DNA of 64,000 bases from Asterochloris sp. CNOR1 (lineage: Eukaryota > Chlorophyta > Trebouxiophyceae > Trebouxiales > Trebouxiaceae). Every line of letters starts with the position of its first letter. Position 1 is the stretch's first letter. A model generated the notes under the pieces. That model made no database searches and had not been told where the DNA came from. It was given only the letters and a program-made list of their open reading frames with translations. The DNA is taken from the NCBI GenBank assembly GCA_963969365.1, contig OZ017763.1:1612001-1676000 (forward strand). Reading direction: 5' to 3'. Shown in pieces: positions 40,231 to 52,300 of this stretch. A program made the position numbers and the translations under genes.

Positions 40231-41212
40231 ATGCCTGGTGCTGACAAGCACAGCGCTGTGCACGCCGCCTGTCTGAGGGTCTTGTCAGATGTCTTCTCTC
40301 ATCTCTCCGACCCAAGAGATCTGATCACTGCTAAGCAACATGTAGAAGCTGGAAAAGCAGCGTCGGCTTGGCTAGGGCACGCTACCTGGAGATTGAAAGC
40401 TATGAGGTGAACAACCGGGCTCTACAACTTGGGGCCTGGCTGGCAAAGCACAGAAACCTCATTCAGCACGTCAGAGAAGTCAGCTTTCTATCTGACTTGG
40501 AGATTGATCTGGAGCTGTGCAACCTTGTCCTCTGTGCAGCCACTCATAAAGCAGTGCTCACTTTAGAGGTGAGCCACGCACATGCCTTGTATGGCACAGA
40601 AAGAAGGTTTGATTTACGCCCCAATCAAGCTAACCACCACCTACTGAGTGGAGTTCAATGGTGCCTGACTGCAGAGCTTAGACATGGAACTCTAATTGGA
40701 GAAGGCTCACCTGGCAATCCTGCCGCGCTCGCTCACTTCCTTGTGTCTGCGGGGGCCCTTCAATGTCACAGCTGAGGCATCGGCAAGCGTCCCCAGTGGC
40801 ATACAACCTCACACATTTGAGTTGGCTGAGTGCACACAGGCAAGCTTGCCGTCTCCCCTTCCTACATGCATGGCCTCTCTTACTCGCCTCCATGTCGTTC
40901 TTCTGCCCCAGCATGATCTTAGCCTTGCTGATATAGTGGCGGGGTGCCCCATGCTGCAGCAGCTGAAGCTTGTGTTCAGCTGGTACTATCGCGTTGGCCT
41001 CATGGGAGCCTCTTACCCGTCTTGCATTTTTGCGCGACCTGCGCATCGAGGATCACTTCGACCCGCTCAAGGTTAGCGTCTTTGATCATGTTCAGCATGG
41101 ACTGCTTCCGCCCTTAGATCTGGATGACTTTCCTGCCATGCAAAGGTTCTATGGCACGCACTGTGCCGGCGTCAATGGGCACGTGCGGGGTGCTTATCTT
41201 AAAATCGGGTAG
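40231..41212 (+). pseudogene. Decayed F-box/leucine-rich-repeat-like gene
   Basis: An ATG at 40231 (MPGADKHSAVH...) leads into an F-box-like start (VLSDVFSHLSDPRDLITA). Its continuation TCRSW... is in another frame after about 40340, so a small indel has occurred. The frame RARYLEIESYEVNN and HVREVSFLSDLEIDLELCNL follows. A likely intron (40570-40673, GTGAGC to CTGCAG) leads to LRR-like AILPRSLTSLCLRGPF, but with an in-frame TAA at 40693-40695. A second frame change near 41005 separates LKLVFSWYYRVGLMGA from LTRLAFLRDLRIEDHF. The frame ends at 41212. Two frame changes and one stop argue for a pseudogene of the host's own F-box/LRR family; sequencing error cannot be excluded. Confidence 0.6.
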
Positions 41213-42187
41213 GTTAAATCAATCTCTCTGACGAGCATCAGGCCTGATTAGCCTTTGTGTGTTTTTGAGTAGCTCCTTTTACTGCGGCTTCTTCATTGCT
41301 TTGTATACCTGTGTAAAACATGTCTTACTTGCCCCTCAGGCTCACCAGGCTTTGTGCCACAGGGGGCCAACAGTGAGGCCAGATCAGCAATCCACTCAAG
41401 CTATGGTAACTACATTGACACCCGCAAGCAATCTAGTTGGAGGCTGCTGTCTCAGCTCTGCCCGCTGGCAGTGCTCTGTGCCCCCTCGTGAGAGATATAT
41501 ACATAACTATATTGCTTTGCCCTGGCTCATCAGCTGCCAAGGGGTCCTCAGCTGGCACCTCCCCAGCTGACAGAAGGTTGTGCTGCTTCATTGCCCATCT
41601 TGTCCTGGCCCGCAAGCATGTTAGTTTGCAGATGCTGATGTGATCCGCAGCTGAGAAGTGGCAATGTCAAGTCAAGTGCAAGTGCATAAAAGCACCCTGC
41701 TAGGAGTAGAGCATTTGTACCATCTGATGTTGCCTCTTGCTACAAAAGGCCAAAGCAAGCCAGGGGCTTGGGGCAAGTGAGGCAATACCAAGCCTGGCTT
41801 CCTCCTCACACCAGCAGATGCTGAGTCTGAGACCACGAGGCACGCAGATTGCTATAGGGCTCCTTGACAATTCAGAATCACATTTTGGCTGCAATCGGAT
41901 CGTTACAGCATGAACAGGCACCTTGACCAGGAAAACAGCCAAATGTGTGTCTGAAAGCCCAACAATGGAGATGTTGCATATGGCTACTGCTGTAATTGAA
42001 GCCCAACAGTTTTTCCTGCAAGCGTGATCTGCGTCAATGACCCAAAATAGCGTCCCAAGTGGTGTGCAGCAGACCTACATAGCTCTGCAGCTTGCTATCT
42101 CTGACGTTACACCAGCATGCGCTGCTGTTTTAGATTTGCAGTTCAACAGGAAACAGCAAGGCAGACCAGGAACAAGGAACAGCACAC
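41213..42187. other. Convergent intergenic region, no gene recognised
   Basis: AT-richer spacer between the F-box-like pseudogene and the end of the ArfGAP gene. No protein or RNA gene could be supported. Confidence 0.45.
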
Positions 42188-45100
42188 TCAATAGCCGCCC
42201 TGCAAATCTTTCATGAAGTTTTGAGCCATGTTGGTCAGCTTCTTGCTGGCTCCTGAAGCATACTGCTTCAGCTGCTGCACGTCCTGTCTGGCCTGCAGTG
42301 CCCAAAAGTCAAATGGTCAGGGACCACCAGAGGATCTCTGAGGCCAGCCAGCCATGCCATTCTCTGCCCAACTTCATAAGAAGACAGTGAACTGCTACTC
42401 TGCAGCTTGAGCCTATAAGGCTTGCTTGCGTTGAAAGACATAAAATCTCCTGCCCTGAGCTTCAAGCAGGGCAAGAGTGCCACGCCCAGGTCCAAGCTAT
42501 TGCAGGGCTGACTTAGGTGTTTCTGAGCTGGACAAAGGTGTTCCGAGTCTGTAATGCTTCACATCAGGGCAAGGCTGCCCGCTCCAGCTTCACGGCACTG
42601 CCTGACCTGTAGGGACAATTTGTTGACGAGATCAGACGCATCCAAGTCTCCTGGCCGCGAGGAGCTGGGGCCGGACTCGTCCCTGTCATAGTAGTCTGCT
42701 GACGAAATGGAGGTGGCCCCCTGCAAAGCGTTCCAGGCCTTCAATAGCAGCAGGAAAGTCTGCATGCAGCACTGCAGGTGCACAGTGAGCCTGCCAACCC
42801 CAGCAGCGCAGCAATGGCCGGCAGCAGGAGTCCACCTGGGACCATTCAACAGCCTTGTGTATTTTGCACTCACAAGTGCTGTGGTTGATGCGCAGCAAAT
42901 GGCTGTGTCTTGTGTTACCCCTGATCTTTTCTGTCCTGATTCTGTTCTTATATCTGTCCCCTTGGTCAGTAACTCCCACACAGGGAGGGCCGGTGAGCCC
43001 AGGACACACAACACCAGAACCTCAGCATCCCGACCTAGCAGCAGCTCGGACACGACCAGCCCAGAGCCTTCATGCAGCCACTGACCCACAACAACCTTAC
43101 TTCAAACATGAGAGTTGGGCTCAATGTGTTGTTGTTGCCACCCTACGCGCCCCACATCAGTCACCACCCACATGGAGCTGTGAGAGCCACAACTGCTCAG
43201 GAGCACCTGGAGTGCCCTGGTGCTTTGGCTGACTGTGGTGCCGCTCAATGAGACGTGCCCCACCTGGAATTTTGAGAGCCGCGCAGTGCGCTCATAGTCG
43301 TTGTTCCCGGCACCACCTTCCTCATTGAACATGGAGGATGATATGCTCTTGGCATTGCCAAAGCGCCTGCGAGCCTCGTCTGCCTCAGCAGCCTGCTGAG
43401 CCGCGGCTGCTTCTGCAGCTGCCTTGCCCTTTATGCTGGGCCCTCTGCAGCACAGGCAACCGACAAGTATGAACAAACCAGACGTGGAGACGCTGCACCA
43501 GATGTGGGCTGTGCTTTAGCAGACAACCTGGGGGCTCGCCTCAGCAGCCTGCTGAGCCGCAGCTGCTTCTGCAGCTGCCTTGCCCTTCATGCTGGGCCCT
43601 CTGCAGCAGGGGCAACCAGCAAGTATGAATAAACCACACATGGAGCTGCCCTTGACGTCGGCTGGGCTTCAGCATACAGGCTGGGAAATCTGCGCTTTTG
43701 AAACGCCTGGCACTGCCTGCCGGAGCATGGTGCCTGCCTCAGCATGGTGCCTGCAGAGGCAGCCTTACCCTGGCATGCTGGCCCCTTTGCAGCATGACGG
43801 CAACAAGACTCACACCTTATGCCTGAAGATGGGGCCCCTTGCCCTTCAGGAAGCCCCTGTGCGCAAGGCCCAGACAGCAAGCCATGAAAGAACTGCACAT
43901 GAGGTTGCCTGGCCTTGCTCAAGTCGGCTGGGCTGCGACTGCCTCTGCAACCGCCTTGCCCTTGTTGACAAGCTCCTCTGCATCCGTGAGGACGCCAGAG
44001 CAACCAGCTTTCTCCATGCAGTGACCAGCATCAGCTGTCTGCTGGGCGCTGGCACGCCTCCTCGACGGTCTTGCAAGCCGCTGAGAGACAAAGCTGGACC
44101 CCAGGGCAATGTGCCAAGCGGCAATGAGCGCACCTGCTTCTGATTGCCACTCATCCCATTGTGCCCAAGACTCCAGCAAAGCCCAACCACCATCAATGCT
44201 GTTCCTTTCATACCTCTGACGATTGCTGGAGAGCAGTCGATGTAACACAGGGCTGTGTGCCGGTCTGTGCCATTGGCGACCATGAAGGCAGGCTGCCACC
44301 ACTGCTGCCATTCCTGCCCCTCATCAAGCAGGCAAAATGCAAAACAGCCCAAGTCGGCTACGCTCAGTGGCCCACCTTCTGCCACCTGTGCCGCCCTCAG
44401 CCTTGCTGCTCCCACCCCCTAGGGGGTCGCTGAAGAAGTCGCTAGACCCCAGCGCAATGTGCCCATCCTTGCCCCGGGCCACCCCAGGCGCCTTCACTGC
44501 CTCGTCCTCCTCAGCCAGCATATTGTAGGCAAAGCGGCTGCTGCCTGTGGTGCTGGCAGCAGGGGCATCCTTCTCCTCTGGCTGCAGGCACAGAGCAGAC
44601 AACAACCTCACAGATACTCTGCTGTGAGATGCAGTGCACAGCACACTGTAGACAAGGCGGCTGCTGCCTGTGATGCTGGCTGCGGGGGCATTCTTCTCGT
44701 CTGACTGCAAGGTCGGGAAGGTGCACCATGTGAGAGGAGGTAATATTAGCACCTTGCCTTCTTTTAAATGCAAGTTAGGCATGGCACCTATGCAGCGCCC
44801 TTGTTATGATTGCAAAGCTGTGAGCAGGATCAATTTGTGCCAGTGGTGCTGGCCACCACTCAAACATCCACCACTGAAAGGGCAGGGGACGTCACCCAGG
44901 TTTTACAGCAGGTGCGTCCCCTGCAACCTGCCCAAGAAGACTGCAAGCTGCCTTTCAATTTGCTGTGCAGGTGAACAGTCAACACGCATGTGAACAGCCA
45001 ACACGCAGGAGGGTATCGATGCGGGCCTCTCAGGCAGGGGCGGACACTTGCCGAGAGGCCTGTTGGTGAGCCACAGCCAGAGTGCTGCTCACCACGCCAA

Positions 45101-48100
45101 CAGGTGTTGGGGCAGGCGCCTCCTCTGGAGCCTGGTCAAACAGGCTCTCGTCCACTGGCCGAGCCACCTTTTTGATCCCCAGGCCGCCCGCTTTGTGCAC
45201 AGGACGGCGCCCAGACACCAGCCGCGGCTTGGCAGGCGGCTTGGAAACTGGTCTCACCCCTGCAGAGGGAGAATGGACAGGCTCATTGCAAACCCCATAG
45301 CTACCGTGGAGGTGACCAAAGAGATGTCATCGACTTGCAAGGGGCCTTGACCTCATTGGGTCTGCAGGGACAAGAGGAAGGCCTCAAACCTGAACAGCTG
45401 TGGCTTGATCAGGGCATTCTGATGAGCACGTCAACTTGCTGTCGCAGAGGTGTGACGGCAGCAGCAGCGGCTTTGCCCGCACACCGCCCCCACGCTCAGC
45501 CTGTGTGCAGGTGGTGCTGGTTCCTCTCCAGACGCACATGCACAGTGGTGTGCTGAGCATACCACCACCCCAAGAGCCTGGCCCTGGCCGCCACCACCTC
45601 AGCTGAGCACTGGTGTCCAGCGCTGAGGGCCTGGCCTCAGTTTGCAGGGCTGCGCCCTTGACACAGCAACAAAGTGATGAGTGACTTCGTCAAACCCCAG
45701 CCATCCCCTGAACCTGCAGCATGCTCTTACCTTGGGCAGACGACATGCTGGCAGTGCTGCTGGGTGGCGCTGCCTCGCTGAGCACCTCTGCCAATGCCGT
45801 CGGCCCGCTCAGCGACCCATTCTCAGCCTGCATGCTGCTGACGCTGGCAATGCTGCTGGCATCTGGTGGCGCCTGCAAATAAGTGTGCGTTTGGCACTCA
45901 ACACCAGGCAGAGAGGTCGTGCTGCATGTAGGCAAACAGCTATGCTGGCAAACTTGACGCCTGCAGATGATTGGGCACTGCATCTGGCAAGACGTCGGCG
46001 CCTGCAGGCAATTGTGTGATCTGAATGTAGCCCGCAAGCCAACACAAAAGGGTGCAAGACCCTCACTTAGACAAGATGTGCTGTGCTTGGGCAGACAACA
46101 CTGCTGGCAAACGTCGTCACCTGCAAGCACACTTATTTCCTGCATGATGAGCACAAGCAATGCTGCCTCTCTGCTGTGCACATGGCAGCAACACCTGTGC
46201 TTCACAAAAAGTAAAGCTTCTGCCACAGCTTACACTGCAGCAGCAAACCTCTGGCTTTGACAGCACAGCATATGTCAAGGTGTTTGCTGCATCCCCCAGA
46301 GCTGCTGCAGGCAGCGAAGTGCACCAGTGAGACAGCCTGCCGAGGACACCAAGGAGAGGACCTAGGGACTCAAATGGACCATGCGTCCGCTTCAGTGCTA
46401 TGTGTGGAGGCAGTTCAGCGACCTGGGTTGACAAGTTCATTATTACTCTGCTGGCCTCTGTAGGCCAGCAAGACCTCTGACAGATGCAGTCACCTCGAGG
46501 GCAGCTGTTGCCATGGGGGCAGGGCGGTTGTTGGAGCCCTCAACCGCCTTCCCCTGCCCAAGATACTCTGCTGTGTCAAATCGAGACACGTCCTTTTCCA
46601 GCTGCTGCTTGTACAGCTGCGCTGCACGAGAGGTGTACTGCAGCATGAAAATGTCTATCTGGAGAGCTTTGGGGTCTGCAAAAAGCCACTTGCAGGTGCT
46701 GCTGCTGCTTTTACAGGTCACGTGGCGCACAGTACAGAGCACAACAAAAGGATACTCGGGAGGCATCCAGGCCAGCCGACAGGGCAAACTGCCGCTGCTG
46801 CACAGCCACGCTGTTTGCAAGCAAAATGAAGCCTGCACTCCATGTGACACACACATATGACGTTTTCAGCAGTACCAAGCAGGTGTGGTCAGCAGCTGCT
46901 TGCACAGCCATGCCGCACCGGGAACAAACTGCAGCGCAGATCCAAATATCTTCGTAAAGCAGGTAGCTGGTTGCAGCTGCACCTGTCTGGACAAGCACTG
47001 CTTGGAAGGTACGATGCAGCAGTGCAGGACATGCATCTTCAGCAAGGGCCTGCATGGTGAGTGGGCCTGTCTGGCTGCTGCCTGTACAGCTGTGCCCCCC
47101 AGGGTGTACTGCAGGAGCACAAGGCAGATGGTTGGGCTTTGCCTGATACGAGGGATTGGGGCCGGGAGTGCACGACCAGGCTACCACTCTCCACGCACAG
47201 GATGAACGTGAGGCACTCCTTGGGGTGCCCTGTTGTGGGGCAGCACGCCCTGCGCTACTTCGTTTGCCTGCGCATTGCCCCGGTCCACTCTACCTGTCCA
47301 GTATAGATCTGGGCAAGCAGCCTTGCTTGCTGGAGCAGATTATTGGCGGCTCCCTGCAGCTGTGTGCCTGCCGCAGGGCCCTGCACTGCCTCCAGAGGAC
47401 ACCCTTCCACCTTGTCAGGCAGGCCAGCTCAAACCTGCCACCATGCTGCTTGCCAGAACAGCAGCCGCAATGACACTCAAGTTCCCTCCTCTGGGCCTCG
47501 GCCCCAAACATAGCGCACACCTTCTGCTCTATCTTGTCAGACCCCAGCTCGGACCAGCCATGCTGCTTGAAGAAGGTGCGCGCCCGCTGGTTCCCGCCAA
47601 CAGCGGAGATCTGCAGGTGGGGGTTATGGCATCAGCTGCATGACAAGTGGACACATGTCAGATACAGCTCTCCAGAAGCTGGTGGACACCCTTCAGACTG
47701 CGGCACAGCACAGCCATGCATCTCGTGTCAGGCCCACGGTGTCCCTGGCTGCTGAGTGTTGTGAAGAGCAGGATGGCGGCACACGCATCCTCGGGGAAGT
47801 GCAAAGCACAGCGGCTCCGCAGCAGGCTTCTGCCATGTGCTGCAGGGTGCACGAAGGCAGAGTCGAGCTCTGTTGTGGCTGTGGCAGCCTATACTTCCAT
47901 GCGTCCATGAAAGGTTACCTTCATTTGCTCCTGCGTCCAGGAGTCCAGTGTTGTGGACCTGCAGGGTTGACAGGTCAATTGTCACTGAGATGTACCCAGT
48001 GCTCTGCCTTCAATGTTGAGGCTGATTTTGCTGCCTCCTAAAAGGTTGCAGCCCTTCCCTTTCCTTCCCAGGCTCTTACTCAAATGCAGCACAGCCTGCT

Positions 48101-48794
48101 CGATAGGTCGCAGCCGCTGACCATCTGGCCGCAACATAGGCAGTGCTGTTGGCAGCCGAGCTGCTGCCCGCCAGCTCACAGCACATCTGGTCATTGATTG
48201 CAGCAGACAACTGGTCACATGCCAGGCTGCCCCTCACAAGCATGTAGCATGCCTGCTCAGGTGCAGCACAGCATAGGACAACATTTGAGCACAAACAGCA
48301 CACCAGGGGCGGCAGCAAGTTTCACACTGTTCCAATGGGCTCATGGTAGGTGCAGCCTACCTCACAAAACTGAGGTGCACCCCAAGGCTCCTGTGCACAC
48401 CGGCACAGGCCAGGCAGATGAACACACCATAGGGCACAGAGGACCAGGTGGGATTCCGGGCTGGGCAGTCAAAGCAGACCTGCAGGCCAGCCACACAGCA
48501 TACTGAGCCAGCTCTCACAGTCAGTTACCACCCTTGTTGCATCTCTGGATGGCGGCAGAGTAGATGCAGGACTGGCTGCCAGGTTTGCCAGCTGGCCTAA
48601 ACTTGAGTTGGCGCTGCCGCTGAATGATCTGCTACAGAGGAGACCCTGAGGCCACCCGCAAGGGAATGCTGATGGCAACACAGCTGCATGAGCTGCAAAG
48701 TTTGTTGAAAGCAGCACACCTTGTTCTCAGGCTTGGCCCTCAGCCTTCTGAACAATGTGTCCCTTTCCAGGGCAGGCAGTCCTTCAGAGGCCAT
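42188..48794 (-). CDS. Arf GTPase-activating protein, ARFGAP2/3 (AGD8-10) type
   Basis: COPI-associated ArfGAP acting at the Golgi. Exon 1 (48794 to about 48721) codes for [20 protein letters not shown]. Exon 2 (about 48480-48364) holds the zinc finger CFDC, 16 residues, CLAC, and the arginine-finger region [12 protein letters not shown]. Exon 3 reads [11 protein letters not shown] (near 47945-47915), and exon 4 (about 47612-47527) reads [17 protein letters not shown]. Exon 5 (about 46680-46490) reads [20 protein letters not shown]. Downstream come [17 protein letters not shown] (about 45257-45040), the SSRFAYNM... exon (near 44585-44400), the [17 protein letters not shown] exon (43450-43260), [18 protein letters not shown] (near 42720-42600) and the terminal [13 protein letters not shown] before the stop at 42188-42190. 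These C-terminal repeats are diagnostic of ARFGAP2/3. The gene is head-to-head with the NAD(P)H dehydrogenase. Many introns contain copies of neighbouring exon edges. Confidence 0.93.
43383..43990 (-). repeat. Four copies of an ArfGAP exon start, one very recent
   Basis: The functional exon start (minus-strand [20 protein letters not shown]) lies within 43383-43489. A copy at 43539-43644 (period 156) agrees at 98 of 107 bases by hand count and remains open ([18 protein letters not shown]). Older copies lie near 43738-43800 and 43929-43990 ([14 protein letters not shown]). Decay increases with distance. Confidence 0.92.
44512..44712 (-). repeat. Duplicated Arf[11 protein letters not shown] exon start
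   Basis: The exon start at about 44520-44585 ([20 protein letters not shown] on the minus strand) is repeated at about 44650-44712 ([20 protein letters not shown]). The copy lies in the upstream intron, period about 130. Confidence 0.9.
45840..46130 (-). repeat. Copies of a serine-rich ArfGAP exon edge
   Basis: Several segments sharing GCTGGCAA and GGCGCCTGCA-like blocks lie at about 45845-45890, 45942-45970, 45990-46015 and 46080-46125. They match the edge of the minus-strand exon reading [20 protein letters not shown]. Confidence 0.6.
46885..47120 (-). repeat. Two decayed copies of the Arf[15 protein letters not shown] exon start
   Basis: Segments at about 46885-46945 and 47055-47115 match the functional exon start near 46600-46660. 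On the minus strand they read [15 protein letters not shown] and [16 protein letters not shown], compared with [15 protein letters not shown]. Confidence 0.75.
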
Positions 48795-49318
48795 TTCTTT
48801 CTGTCAGCGCTCCCTCACTATCACTTCTGCAGGAATCACGTATGGCCACGAGCTCAGCAGACTGCCTCTTCCAGACAAGCTGGAGAGCAGATCTCCCGAT
48901 GGCTTCAAATGAGCGTGTTCAACAACAGACCCGCCACCGTTCAAAGCACCGCTTACCCCACTTGCCTTCTTGCTACATCAACAGACCCGAGGCCTGCTCT
49001 GATTGGCAGGATCAATCTGCTTGCCCTCCAATCGGGCCTAGCAGCTTACCAACTGCTCTGACCTGACCCTGATTACACACCTGATTGCTGGACCACCAGC
49101 AATGAGGCAGCCAGGCATGCAGGCATCACATGGCTCAGCAAAGGGCCTCATGCTCACTCAACCCAGGTCTCTGGCAGGGCGGTCTCTTCATCAGACTTGC
49201 CCTGCCATCAGACACAGGAGGCAGGAGCACAGGGCTGTCAGGCCTCAAATCAGGGCAACAGTCAGCACAGAGAAGCCACCTGCACCCCAATCAGAGGTGA
49301 TGGTTTGCCCCAGCATGT
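48795..49318. promoter_or_regulatory. Head-to-head intergenic region of ArfGAP and NAD(P)H dehydrogenase
   Basis: 524 bases separate the two divergent start codons, so both promoters must lie here or in upstream leaders. No specific promoter element was identified. Confidence 0.45.
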
Positions 49319-52300
49319 ATGACCTGGCATGTGCTGCACCGCAGCGCGGTACACAATGCATGGCCTGTGCATCAACCACGCACCCTGAGATTCTGCCCTG
49401 GGCGGGCATTCTCTTCCAGAGGCAGCCTGCCAGACAATAAACCCAGGGCTTGGGTGGCCAGGCTTGCATCCCTTTTGCAGGGCACTGCAAATGGGAACGG
49501 CAGGCCAGCTGGGGTGCCACTTGTGCGAGACAGCCACAAGACAACCAGCACTGGAAAGCAGAGGGTTGTTGTGCTAGGGTCTGGCTGGGGCGCCTGCAGC
49601 TTTGTCAAGGCGCTGAGCAAGAATGAGAGGTGAGCAGCCTGGACTCAGCACCCAGACCCACCAGCGACGCAAGTTGGGTTGAGAGAGAACTTCGGATGCG
49701 GGCATGGTGCCCAGCATCTGTCGGCGCCTGCTTGTCAGCTTGGCCTTGGGGCTGCTCTTGAGCCAGTCAGGGGCAGTGGTCCTTTGAGGGCTGCTCTGCT
49801 CTGTTTTCAAAATTGTTTGTGCAGCTGGGTCCTGCCTACTCTGCGGGGTAAGTAGCCTGTGCAGCAGTAAGATGAGTCATGGCTAGCTTGCAGCATGTTC
49901 ACGCTGTGCAGCCAGCAGCTGAACCCTCCAGTCCCTGCCCTGCAGCAAACGCTACAACGTCACTCTGATCTCACCCCGCAACTTCTTCCTCTGTGAGTGC
50001 AAAGCCAAGCCTGTGAGGCGGCAAGCGCTGCCACTTGCTGCTTTGTCCAGAACTGTTCCTATCATGACCTGTTGCATGCATGTGAATACGCCATCATGTT
50101 GTGTTGATCTGAGGTTGCCCAACAGCCTCCAAACATTGTCTCAATACATCCAGCTGGGAGCAATCATCATGTTGTCGTGTCTGCAGACACGCCGCTGCTG
50201 CCGGCTGTGGCCACTGGGACTGTAGAGGATCGCTCCATTGTTGAGCCTGTCAGGCGAATCATCACTGGCAAGGTGGGCAGTGACCACCAATCGCTTTCCT
50301 CATGTATCACAAAGCAACATTTTTGCATATATATATCATGCACTTATTTGGAGCAGTGACCCAAGGGGCAGCATGCCATGTGGCCCTCTTTTGGTGCAGA
50401 TCCTGCACCCTGATGCCTTGTGCTGCAAGACATATCAGCCCTTCCTTGCCCCTCATACCGCATGCTGCTGGCCAGATGCTGTAAGGCGGCCTGCAGCGAG
50501 TTTAGGAAGGCTGCGACTCACATCGCAATCTGCAGAGCTGCAGGCTGTGAGCTTCCAAGGCTACATGCACTGCATGGCTCCCAGGGGCATCAGGCAGCGT
50601 CCACAACAATGCACAGCAGTCCCTTCAAGTTTCAGCTGTATGGAATGTCCTTCGCCACAACCATTGCTGCGTCCTGCAGGCTGAGTACTTTGAGGCAGCC
50701 TGCACTGAAGTGGACCCTGTCAAGAAGGAGGTGGTGGCTTGCTTTCCCGAGGACACAGGCATGGACAAGCTCTGCTTCAGAGTGCCCTACGACATCCTCG
50801 TGCTAGGTGGGGACCATGGCTTTTTAGTAGTTCTCTGGTCCCCAGATGCCTTCCAGACTTGCTAGGGAGGTCTTGCTTGACCTGAGCACCCTCCTGCTTT
50901 CACTGGCTTCTGCCAGCCCCTGCTGCAAACAGGCACATCACATCCCATCACTGCAAAGGTGTGTCTGATGGGTTTTCCAGGCACGGCCAGCCTAGTCTCC
51001 CCGTGAACACTGCACCTGCTGCACTCTGAGGAGCCACCTATGTCTGCAGGCGCGTCTTCAGTGTGCCAGGCCTGACCTGATTGCAACATATCTGGGCTTG
51101 CCTGGACTTGGTTCCAGCTGCTAGGCAAAACGTGAACTGCTAGTCAGCTGAGGTCAAGCATGCCTGTCGCAGGTGTGGGGTCCATCAACAACACTTTTGG
51201 CATCAAAGGCGTGTCAGAGCACACCTTCTTCTTCAAGAGCATCACAGACGCCGCCAAGCTGCGGAGACAGGTGGGGCTGCTGCGCACTCTTGGTAGGAAC
51301 AAGACCTTTCTCTTTGCCGAAGCAGCTTCCAGCTGGACTTGGTTTGTACGCTTGAAATGCTCTGCACTCATGCAGGGTACCGCCCATATACAGTGAGTGC
51401 ATCTCTGCCCTGTGCTGCTTCTACTTTTGGCTGTCTTCAAGACTGTGATGAAACGGCTGTCACATGCTGATACTGCAGGTGTCTGAGTGCTTTGAGCGGG
51501 CCTCCCTTCCAGCAACATCCATCGAGGTCGGTGGCGCATCAGTGTGCTTGATGCACCAAAACTTGACGTCTGTTGCGCTGTTGCACTCTGCCCCTGTGCA
51601 TTGCTTGCCACTGAAGGTACACTGCCAGGCTGGCCGCTACTTGCTGTGTTAGCCATCGCGCATATACCACAGACATCGTCTGTGCCCCAACTGGGGCCAA
51701 GTACGGCATTTTGCATATGAGGCAGCCGCCCATGGGTGCAGCTGTGGGCCTGGCAGTGTCTGCAGATGAGCAGGCTGCTGCTGCTGCAGCTGTAGCCTGA
51801 CCCTGCCCTGCAGGAGCTTGAGTTGCTGTCAAAGTCTGACTCTGATGTTGGCTGCAGGTGCCAGGCTGTGCAGGGGCCAGAGCCACTGCAAAGGCCCCTG
51901 ATGTCAAACAGTTGCTTGTGTGCTTGATGTTTTGCGCCGCAGCTGAACAATTTCAGGCCCACACTAGTCTCAGCCATTGCTTTTGTTGACGGCGTGCAAG
52001 TCAATGGTCAGGCTGATGGCCTCTGTGTGTAGTGTACTGCTGCGCATCTGACTGCCATCATCACGCAAAGGATTCAGCGCTTGCCGGGGCAGCGGCCCCC
52101 CTGGCTGCTGTGTGTGCCCTTGACTGTAGCTCAGCATTCATGCACCACTGCGCTGCAGGAGATGCATGAGCTACGCTTGTTTGCACCTGGTGGACTGCTT
52201 TTGAGTCAACCTCTGCTGCAGGAGATGCGCAAACTGCTGAGCTTTGTGATTGTTGGCGGCGGCCCTACTGGCGTGGAGGTTGCGGCAGAGCTGTACGACA

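Noticed and set aside
51144-52004. A 286-residue minus-strand open frame
   Set aside because: It lies antisense to the conserved NAD(P)H dehydrogenase exons at 51.2 and 51.5 kb and looks like a compositional shadow.
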